Translations under genes and position numbers: made by a program
From: Saccharicrinis sp050589685
Lineage (GTDB): Bacteria; Bacteroidota; Bacteroidia; Bacteroidales; Marinilabiliaceae
Direction: 5' to 3'
DNA length: 64,000 nt
Assembly (NCBI RefSeq): GCF_050589685.1
Contig: NZ_JBNGOS010000001.1
Coordinates: 62,001 to 126,000, forward strand
Notes under the pieces: model-generated
Told to the model about the DNA's origin: nothing
Databases searched by the model: none
The model's input: the letters and a program-made list of their open reading frames with translations, nothing else
Shown here: one piece after another, positions 49,482 to 56,877 of the stretch
Layout: each line of letters begins with the position of its first letter
How positions within the stretch are numbered: the first letter of the stretch is position 1

Positions 49482-52037
49482 TTAATAAACAAACTCAATG
49501 GTTATTTCCTCTTGTCCTCTCAGCACTTCAACAGTATATGTTTTCCCTGCACTAAATAAGCTTGAAGCTTTTGCAAAATCACGGGCGTTATATATCTTGG
49601 CTTTTCCTACTTTTAATACAACATCGTCGAGCTTAAATCCTAATTTATATAGTTTGGAATGCTCAGGTAGTTTCAGAATAATTGCACCTCCAATTGACCG
49701 GGCCCCATAGGCCGTTAGCTTCGATTCTGTATCTAAAGACGTAAGTGATGCATTTAAAACGCTTACTGCTTTCTCTTCTGTACGAACATTGTTAAAATAT
49801 TTTGCAGGCATAATAATTTCAGGTTCCGGTGCCATTTCCTTAAGGTGTTCACTTATGACACCATATCCTTTAAAAGGAAAATTTCGAAACCCTAAACCAA
49901 TAGCCGGCGAATTAATTTCCACATTAAAATTTCCATTTTCAGCATCGATAAATTTAGCATCGGCAACAATACTCTGTTGGTCATCTTGAGTCCAGTCGCT
50001 TATGGCTGTTGCTTTCACCGACATTTTCATTTCCGGATTATGGAATAAATTATAATCGCGTAGGCCACTCCATAGTGTTGCAATCGTTGACCTATAAGTC
50101 CCGCCCAAAATAATGTTTGCAAAAAATCTATCGTAGCTTGGTTTTGGATAAGGTACATTACAGGTATAATGTTTAAAAATTATATTATTATACACGTTAC
50201 GGTGATAACCTTCCCTGGTTTTAAGACCTCCCCTCAAACACAGGTTATTGTAGATATCGTAGTTCGTCGATCCATCATCCAGATCAATATCCCAGCCATT
50301 ATCGCACATCATAAAGTTATTACGTATGGTGCTTGTTTGATAAGCGTCCCACAACATAATATTCGGAAACCGTTTTATAACAGAAGTGATTACCGGAACG
50401 CCGTCCGCGTCAACGTCCCTTGGGCCATTGGGGCTTGCTGAATACCAAAACCTGTCGCGGCCCCAGGAGTTAAAAGCACCATGGTCGCTTGTTTCCAATA
50501 CGGTTTCAAAACACTTATTCCATTCGATAAGATGCCCTCCCCAGGTACCATCGCAAATGTTTATGGCAGCACGAGGAACGTGATAAATTGTATTGTGCCG
50601 AACGGTAATACGGGAACTCATGGAAATATTAACACCTGCCGTTTGTTTTTCAACCCTCCCACATTTTGTCATTAAACAATCTTCCACACGGCAATCGGCA
50701 GGATAATCATTTGTTTTTGGCCCCACAATGGTATCTAACTCATTTAAACCGGGTCTTTTTTGATCGTAAGCAAATAAGGGGTTTCTAACAGCTGCAATTG
50801 ATCCTACAAAACAAACATCGCTAGCTCCATTTCCTTCGAATACAGATGAGCTTATAGCCACATTCCGATTATAGCCATCCACAAAGACGGCGTTGCCTCC
50901 TAAACCCTGAAACCGACAGTTGTTAATGGAAATATCTTCGGCCCCTTTAATATGAATGGCCCCTCCTCTAAAAATAGTCCAGTCGGAACGCAAAAGCGAT
51001 TCTTTCGTTTCCATAAAAGTACGGGCTGTTCCTGTAAACGCTATTCCCTGAAACTTTATGTACTGAACGGGTTGAACAATAGCTGAGCACTCGATTTTCT
51101 GCGTAAGACCATTGCCGCCTTCAACGGTAAACTGAGTTACCCGGCTTTCGTGTTCGCCATAAATTGAAATTATATTCTGAACATCAAAAACGGCCTCTAT
51201 CGCTGGGTTCTGATCTAAACTTACCTTTTCAGGAGGGTAAAAATAAAGTTCTCCCCTTTTCTGATCGAAAAACCATTCACCCGGAGCATCCAGCTCTTCA
51301 AATATATTCTCAATCATTCGGAACTCTTTATGAACAGCACTAAAATCATCAACCCTGTTATTCTGCCAGCCCCCTATAAAATCAAGGTCGCCATTCTCCT
51401 TCTTACCTGTTACTCTGTAATGAATTCCACCCCACCGTGCTTTATGGATGCCATGCATATATGCCCCTGACGGGTCGTTCCAATCTTTTGATTTTTCAGC
51501 GCTCCATGCATCGGCTGCTATGCCATTGAAAGGTATGGTTTTATGATCCTCTGTATTCTCCGACAAAGAGTTAATTTTTGCTTGAATAAAGTTTGGATAG
51601 CGGGCCATTTGTTGTAACACGCCATTAACAAAAATCTGATCTATCGCTTTTTCTTTATTAAGTTTTACTTTATAAATATCCCCTTTCCATTTTTTCCATG
51701 TCAAGTCTAGTTTTTCGGCCGTTGTAAACACAACATTTTCATCTTTGGCAGCGCAATAACTTACTTCTGCTCCTTTTTTACCCGAATCTTCCGGCTTAAG
51801 AACAAAAGGTCTGGAAAAACGATAAATCCCCTGATGAATAATAACCTTTATCGGTTCCTTTCCTAAAAGTCCGCTTTCGCGGATTGTATTACGTGCCTTC
51901 TCAAGGGTTCGAAACGGTGCTTCCTTACTTCCACTATTTTTGTCGTTTCCATTTATGGCTACATGGTAATCTTTGCTACTCACTGTTCCTGTCGAAAAAA
52001 AGGAAATAAGCAATGTGAACACGATAAAATTTTTCAT
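49482..52037 (-). CDS. Beta-helix/PDZ protein 2 (GH141-like superfamily)
   Basis: 851 residues. A signal peptide (MKNFIVFTLLISFFSTGTVSS) replaces the lipobox seen in copy 1. Same order of conserved motifs as copies 1 and 3: FVNGVLQQMARYPN, KARWGGIHYRVTGK, ENIFEELDAPGEWF, LRSDWTIFRGGA, DVCFVGSIAAVRNP, VGPKTNDYPA, DHGAFNSWGRDRF (about residue 522) and DIDLDDGSTNYDIYNN (about 582). The C-terminus is a PDZ-like domain (YGARSIGGAIILKLPEHSKLYKLGFKLDDVVLKVG). An extra segment near 300-330 (ISIYGEHESRVTQFTVEGG) distinguishes it. Probably a secreted carbohydrate-active enzyme. It begins 3 bp after the next upstream sulfatase gene (stop 52041), the tightest spacing in the array, which again links beta-helix/PDZ and sulfatase activity. 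Confidence 0.75.
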   Translation of the reverse strand: MKNFIVFTLLISFFSTGTVSSKDYHVAINGNDKNSGSKEAPFRTLEKARNTIRESGLLGKEPIKVIIHQGIYRFSRPFVLKPEDSGKKGAEVSYCAAKDENVVFTTAEKLDLTWKKWKGDIYKVKLNKEKAIDQIFVNGVLQQMARYPNFIQAKINSLSENTEDHKTIPFNGIAADAWSAEKSKDWNDPSGAYMHGIHKARWGGIHYRVTGKKENGDLDFIGGWQNNRVDDFSAVHKEFRMIENIFEELDAPGEWFFDQKRGELYFYPPEKVSLDQNPAIEAVFDVQNIISIYGEHESRVTQFTVEGGNGLTQKIECSAIVQPVQYIKFQGIAFTGTARTFMETKESLLRSDWTIFRGGAIHIKGAEDISINNCRFQGLGGNAVFVDGYNRNVAISSSVFEGNGASDVCFVGSIAAVRNPLFAYDQKRPGLNELDTIVGPKTNDYPADCRVEDCLMTKCGRVEKQTAGVNISMSSRITVRHNTIYHVPRAAINICDGTWGGHLIEWNKCFETVLETSDHGAFNSWGRDRFWYSASPNGPRDVDADGVPVITSVIKRFPNIMLWDAYQTSTIRNNFMMCDNGWDIDLDDGSTNYDIYNNLCLRGGLKTREGYHRNVYNNIIFKHYTCNVPYPKPSYDRFFANIILGGTYRSTIATLWSGLRDYNLFHNPEMKMSVKATAISDWTQDDQQSIVADAKFIDAENGNFNVEINSPAIGLGFRNFPFKGYGVISEHLKEMAPEPEIIMPAKYFNNVRTEEKAVSVLNASLTSLDTESKLTAYGARSIGGAIILKLPEHSKLYKLGFKLDDVVLKVGKAKIYNARDFAKASSLFSAGKTYTVEVLRGQEEITIEFVY

Positions 52038-52040
52038 TCT

Positions 52041-53546
52041 TTATCTTTTTACATACATGCTAGCTTGCTTCTTATTTCTGGCAACCCTAGTATCACACAG
52101 CTTGCGCATTTTGCTAAGCACTTTAGAATAGTCAGGATTATCTACCAGATTATTTGTTTCCATGGGATCAGCTTCTATATTCCACAATTCCTCAACCATT
52201 GGTTCTGTTTCAAAATAACGAATATACTTATATTCTTTTGTACGGATTACTTTTGAGCGAACCGTTCCTTTTGCTTTCAAGCCTTTTGTTCCCTCCTCGT
52301 CTAATTCCCCATTCACAGAAGACGGTTTGTACATATCAAAATTATTTTCCGCAAAAACAAAGTCTCTGAATGGTTTTTCTCCACCATAAATCATTGATTT
52401 AAAACTTTTACCCTGGATAATAGCCGGAACTTTTACGTCGCACAAATCCAATATCGTTGGAGCAAAGTCAACAACACTCACCAGCTCGTCGATGGTTTTA
52501 CCGCGAGACTCATTTTCTAAGGCGGGATTAAATACGATTAAAGGTGCCCGCATTGATTCTTCGTATAACAAATCTTTTCCTGACAAGCCTTTTGAGCCGC
52601 AGAAATATCCATTGTCGGCCGTGTAAATGATAATTGTATTTTCGTCCAGTCCCTGTCTTTTCAGTTCTTCCCGAATACGTCCAACCACATCGTCAACACC
52701 CGAAATTAAGCCATAATAGGCTTTTATAAATTTTTGATAGTTTTCATCATTTTTATATCCGTTCCTTCCACGGTATTCTTTTTTAACTACGTCAGGAAGT
52801 AAATTGTGAAATTTCTGACTATCATTTTCCATGCGGGAAATTTCAATATCGTCGTACCACTTTTTAAAACGGGCATCTACATCATTAAACGGGCTATGTG
52901 GTGCTTTAAAACTTACGGACAAACAGAATGGTCTATCTTGCTTTTTGGCTGTCTGAATAAAATCAATTGCCCTATCACCATTCACTTTGGTTAAGTGGCC
53001 TTCATCGCCATACATATTGTAATTTCCCTGTCCCGAGAAACCGTTCCAGACATCGAAATATGCAGCAGGCATATATTCATCAATCTTCCATTTTTGTGAA
53101 TCTGTTATCCGTTTTCCATCCACATAGTCCACATTCTTTTCTTTGTTTTTGGAAACTGGAAATCCAAATTTACCGACAAAACCTGTAAAATAGCCAGCCT
53201 CGCGCAACAATGCAGGATAGCTGTTTTTATATTCATCTTCAGAAATAGTATAATCGGAAGGCTTTGAAAAAGAACATAAATGCGCCCCTACATAACGCCC
53301 TAATTGAATTGAAGCCCGGCTGGGCTGGCAAATAGGGACAGCATGGTGTGTGTTGCTAAAAACGATTCCCTCCTGAGCCATCTTATCGCAGTTTGGGGTC
53401 TTTACATCCGGGTTATTAAAACCAAAACAATCCCAACGCTGGTCATCGGTTAGTAGGAAAATGATATTGGGTTTTTCCTGAGTGTATCCCTTGCTGAAGG
53501 ACACTATGCATAGTGCAATTAATAATAACTGTTTAAAATAATTCAT
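52041..53546 (-). CDS. S1-family sulfatase (CQPSR type)
   Basis: 501 residues with a signal peptide (to about GYTQ). Metal-site strand NIIFLLTDDQRWD. Formylglycine motif C-Q-P-S-R at Cys73 (VPICQPSRASIQLG). FVGKFGFPV in place of GKWHLG. Second metal segment IYTADNGYFCGSKG. The C-terminus WNIEADPMETNNLVDNPDY is standard for S1 sulfatases. The Gln after Cys is less common than Ala but fits the C-x-P-S-R rule for formylglycine conversion. Periplasmic desulfation is likely. The 3-bp gap to the following beta-helix/PDZ 2 gene suggests co-translation. Upstream lies a 296-bp repeat-bearing gap. Confidence 0.93.
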   Translation of the reverse strand: MNYFKQLLLIALCIVSFSKGYTQEKPNIIFLLTDDQRWDCFGFNNPDVKTPNCDKMAQEGIVFSNTHHAVPICQPSRASIQLGRYVGAHLCSFSKPSDYTISEDEYKNSYPALLREAGYFTGFVGKFGFPVSKNKEKNVDYVDGKRITDSQKWKIDEYMPAAYFDVWNGFSGQGNYNMYGDEGHLTKVNGDRAIDFIQTAKKQDRPFCLSVSFKAPHSPFNDVDARFKKWYDDIEISRMENDSQKFHNLLPDVVKKEYRGRNGYKNDENYQKFIKAYYGLISGVDDVVGRIREELKRQGLDENTIIIYTADNGYFCGSKGLSGKDLLYEESMRAPLIVFNPALENESRGKTIDELVSVVDFAPTILDLCDVKVPAIIQGKSFKSMIYGGEKPFRDFVFAENNFDMYKPSSVNGELDEEGTKGLKAKGTVRSKVIRTKEYKYIRYFETEPMVEELWNIEADPMETNNLVDNPDYSKVLSKMRKLCDTRVARNKKQASMYVKR

Positions 53547-53842
53547 TGATTTTATGTTGATTTGGTTATATAGTGCATCTAAGAAAACTCTCTGTTTTTG
53601 AATATTTCTTCATCATTACCCCTAATCCCTAAAGGGGAATTGGCTCTCTTCGGAGGTTCTGGTTCTCCCTTTGGGGAGTTACCTGTCTGCCACAACTTGT
53701 CCCGAACTCGTTTCGGGAGGCAGGGAGGGTATTTAAAGGAATAATGTTGCATGTTCTTATAGCCACTAGATAGTTGTTAATGTATATTTTTAATTCTTTT
53801 AAATACTCTAAAGCATCCTGGCTTAGGTGTATAACATTATAA
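53547..53842. repeat. Intergenic REP-like repeat cluster (degenerate)
   Basis: 296 bp holding short palindromes of a kind often scattered in Bacteroidota genomes: TCCCTAAAGGGGA (around 53626-53638), TCCCTTTGGGGA (around 53665-53677) and CCCGAACTCGTTTCGGG (around 53701-53717). A reading frame crosses it on the minus strand, but its composition and repeat content argue against a real gene. It may serve as a terminator for the sulfatase at 53843-55357. No promoter is visible for the downstream sulfatase. Confidence 0.55.
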
Positions 53843-55357
53843 TTATTCAGTCTGTTTATTCTTCCAAATTTCGATATTTTCGATATCGTTGCTGACTTTC
53901 GTACCTTCTGTACTTCTTCCCCGGGTGACATCGGATTGCAATTGTTGCAATAGTTGATTAACAATTTTGGGATGTGAATCGTAAAGGTTATTCATTTCTT
54001 CAGGATCCTTCTCCATGTCGTATAATTGAGCCTCCGGGCTACCTTCCGGCACTTCTTTTTCCCTTGGCGATGTCCATCCTCCGGAACCTTTAGCAAGTAC
54101 CAGTTTCCATTTGCCTTGCCGGTAGGCAAAATACCCATCAATGGAATGATGAACCACACTTTCTCGCTCAGAACCGTTCTTTTTCCCCTTTAAAGCCGGT
54201 AAAAAACTAAAGCTGTCTTCCCCTGCATTATCAGGAAGTTTGCTACCGGTGATGTCGGCGCACGTCGCCATTAAATCGGTCAGGCAAAGAAGTTGATTGC
54301 TGGATGACCCAGCCTTCACATTTGCCGGCCAGCGAACAATAAAAGGAATCCGGTGGCCTCCATCCCAGATATCGGCTTTTGAACCGCGATATTGAGCACT
54401 TGGATAATGCCCTTGTTCTTGCAGCCCTTTAATATTTGCAGCTTTAGAACACCCGTTATCGCTGGTAACTATTACCAATGTGTTTTCTCCCAAACCTGCA
54501 TCATCAACAGCTTTCAATATCTGGCCAACTACCCAGTCGGTTTGCATTACAAAATCGCCATATTTCCCGAGTCCGCTTTTGCCCTGCCATTCAGCTCCCG
54601 GCAGTATTGGTGTATGCGGCGAAGTAAGAGCCACATAAGCAAAGAAAGGTTTATCCTGTTTTTGTTTTCGAATATAATCTACTGTTTTTCTACAAATTTC
54701 AGGAAGTACCTCCACTCGTTTAAAATCCTTTTCTGTAATGGTTTTGTCATCCTCTTCAATTTTCCCAACAAAGCGATTGTTCTCAATATAGATATAGGGA
54801 GCCATGTCTAAAGAAGCTGAAATACCATGGAAATAGTCGAATCCCCTATCTACTGGTCCATCTTTAATTTCTTCATCCCATACAATATTTAATTTCTTTG
54901 GTTTTCTTCCTTGCGGTAAAATACCGTTTGTTGTAGGCATTGTCATTCCCAAATGCCATTTACCAAAACATGCCGTGGTATAGCCATTTTGTTTCATCAC
55001 GTTGGCCACAGTTATCCGATCCGAATCTATCAAAGGTTCGCTAAATCCCCAAAGTACTCCTCTTTGTAAGTTGGTTCGCCAGTTGTAGCGTCCTGTTAAA
55101 ATCCCATACCGTGTTGGTGTGCATACCGATGAACTGGAATGAGCATCTGTAAAAAACATGCCCTCCTCTGCCATTTTATCAATGTGTGGAGTCGCTATTT
55201 TTCCTCGCTCAGGGTTCAAATGGTGTACGTCGCCATATCCCAAATCATCGGCCAAAATATAAATGATGTTTGGCTTTTGAATCGTTTGGGACATTGAAAA
55301 CATAGGGATAAAACCCAAAAGAAATAGTGCTGTTGCGGTTAGTATTAGTTGTTTCAT
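53843..55357 (-). CDS. S1-family sulfatase (CTPTR type)
   Basis: 504 residues. Signal peptide (MKQLILTATALFLLGF...). Metal-site strand NIIYILADDLGYGDV. Formylglycine motif C-T-P-T-R at Cys79 followed by YGILTGRYNWRT. CFGKWHLGM. Second metal segment IVTSDNGCSKAAN. A C-terminal YDMEKDPEEMNNLYD tract, then a short tail with QLQSDVTRGRSTEG. The Thr in place of Ser is common in one large S1 group and still fits C-x-P-x-R. It probably removes a sulfate ester from imported oligosaccharides. 28 bp after the next upstream sulfatase, so two sulfatases are co-transcribed in series; they likely target different positions. Confidence 0.93.
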   Translation of the reverse strand: MKQLILTATALFLLGFIPMFSMSQTIQKPNIIYILADDLGYGDVHHLNPERGKIATPHIDKMAEEGMFFTDAHSSSSVCTPTRYGILTGRYNWRTNLQRGVLWGFSEPLIDSDRITVANVMKQNGYTTACFGKWHLGMTMPTTNGILPQGRKPKKLNIVWDEEIKDGPVDRGFDYFHGISASLDMAPYIYIENNRFVGKIEEDDKTITEKDFKRVEVLPEICRKTVDYIRKQKQDKPFFAYVALTSPHTPILPGAEWQGKSGLGKYGDFVMQTDWVVGQILKAVDDAGLGENTLVIVTSDNGCSKAANIKGLQEQGHYPSAQYRGSKADIWDGGHRIPFIVRWPANVKAGSSSNQLLCLTDLMATCADITGSKLPDNAGEDSFSFLPALKGKKNGSERESVVHHSIDGYFAYRQGKWKLVLAKGSGGWTSPREKEVPEGSPEAQLYDMEKDPEEMNNLYDSHPKIVNQLLQQLQSDVTRGRSTEGTKVSNDIENIEIWKNKQTE

Positions 55358-55385
55358 TTCTGATATAAAATTAATACTTGAAAAA

Positions 55386-56873
55386 TTAATTTCTGCTAAA
55401 GAAATTTACATAATATTCTGTTACGTCCAGCGGATCTTCCACTTCCTTCTGCAATTCTTTAAACTGTTTAAAAAGCTTATCCATTACTTTTTTGTATTTC
55501 ATATTTCCAGCTAAATCGTTTATTTCATCGGGATCGTTTTTTATATCGTATAAACGAACCATATTGGCAAGTGGATAGATGATCATTTTATACCGATCGG
55601 TGCGAATCATTCTTTGATTACCCACATAGGCTCCATAAATCGCATCGTATCCTTTTTTTGTTTTTCCCTGTGAAAGGGGTAATAGTGATTTAAAATCGAC
55701 CTCATCAATGGCTTTACTTCCGGCAATATCAAGCGATGTAGCCATGGCATCCTGCAAGTAAACTTTCTCATCAATTACCTTCCCGCCTTCAATACCTGGT
55801 CCTGCTACAAACATCGGAACCCGGATACTTCGATCGTACATATTTTGTTTTCCGACAAAACCGTGGTCGCCCAAAGCCAAACCATGGTCGGCGGTAAAAA
55901 TAACATAGGTATTTTTGGCTTTACCACTTGCTTCGAGCGCATTTAAAATACGTCCAATTTGATCATCCATGTGCGTAATTATGGCATAATATTCCTGGCG
56001 GTTTACCTGTATCGAATATTCGGTTCGTGGATAAGGTGCCAATTTCTCGTCGCGAAGTTTATGACCAGAACCAGCTTCTTCGCAATATGGATATTCCGGC
56101 AAAAAGTTTTCCGGTATCGAAATATTTTCAACAGGATACATATCGACATACTTTTTAGGCGACTGACGTGGATCGTGAGGCGCATTAAAGGCCACGTACA
56201 TAAAAAACGGATCGTTATCGTTTTTTGCCGTTTCCAAAAATCCTAAAGCTTCATCTCCCAAAACCTCACTCCAGTGTTTTCCACCTTTCCAGAAGCCATT
56301 TTTCGACTTATCATAAGGGCTCCATGTGTCGGATTCTCCTTCGATAAACTTTCTGTCGTAGCGTTCCCGGGTTTGATTGGGCATGCCGCCCCTAACGGTT
56401 CCTGTAACATCAAAAATTTCGTTTGCCTTACGTTCCACATGCCATTTTCCTGCAAAATAGGTATCGTAGCCTTCGGCCTTCATAAATTCCGGCCAATACC
56501 CTTTTGGCGTTTTCATTCCAACTGTATATTTGGGCATATTCTCCGGTAAATTCTTGTCTCCGCGTGGCTGGGCATTTTTACTGTATTGGGCAGCCCGCCA
56601 CACAAATTTCCCCGTATTTAACATGCATCGGCTGGCAACACAAACGGCAGGACACCACGAGCCCTGATTAAAAGTGTGTGTGAAAGTTGCACCCATATCT
56701 TTTAGTCGATCAAGGTTGGGGGTTTTTATTTCGTTGTTATTGAGCGAGCCAATACTTTCAAAAGTCTGGTCGTCAGCAAAAATAAACAGCACGTTTGGTT
56801 TTTTTTGGTTTTGTGCATTTAAGCTTATTGTAAGGATTAACCCAAGTAAACCTGTAATTAAAAACTTCTTCAT
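55386..56873 (-). CDS. S1-family sulfatase (CVASR type)
   Basis: About 495 residues from ATG at 56873, which opens the signal peptide MKKFLITGLLGLILTISLNAQ. An upstream in-frame ATG at 56909 would overlap the preceding gene and add twelve polar residues. Metal-site strand NVLFIFADDQTFESIG. Formylglycine motif C-V-A-S-R at Cys78, with a second Cys four residues before it (WCPAVCVASRCMLNTG). YFAGKWHVE. Second metal segment IFTADHGLALGDHG with Asp-His. C-x-A-S-R is an accepted variant of the Cys-type motif. Starting 4 bp after the beta-helix/PDZ 3 stop, it is probably co-translated with it. The unusual spare Cys beside the FGly site could be worth attention when the enzyme is matured. Confidence 0.9.
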   Translation of the reverse strand: MKKFLITGLLGLILTISLNAQNQKKPNVLFIFADDQTFESIGSLNNNEIKTPNLDRLKDMGATFTHTFNQGSWCPAVCVASRCMLNTGKFVWRAAQYSKNAQPRGDKNLPENMPKYTVGMKTPKGYWPEFMKAEGYDTYFAGKWHVERKANEIFDVTGTVRGGMPNQTRERYDRKFIEGESDTWSPYDKSKNGFWKGGKHWSEVLGDEALGFLETAKNDNDPFFMYVAFNAPHDPRQSPKKYVDMYPVENISIPENFLPEYPYCEEAGSGHKLRDEKLAPYPRTEYSIQVNRQEYYAIITHMDDQIGRILNALEASGKAKNTYVIFTADHGLALGDHGFVGKQNMYDRSIRVPMFVAGPGIEGGKVIDEKVYLQDAMATSLDIAGSKAIDEVDFKSLLPLSQGKTKKGYDAIYGAYVGNQRMIRTDRYKMIIYPLANMVRLYDIKNDPDEINDLAGNMKYKKVMDKLFKQFKELQKEVEDPLDVTEYYVNFFSRN

Positions 56874-56877
56874 TTTA

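Noticed and set aside
53629..53964. Minus-strand reading frame of 111 codons overlapping the sulfatase end
   Set aside because: It crosses the REP-like palindromes and overlaps the sulfatase in another frame; no recognisable protein pattern.
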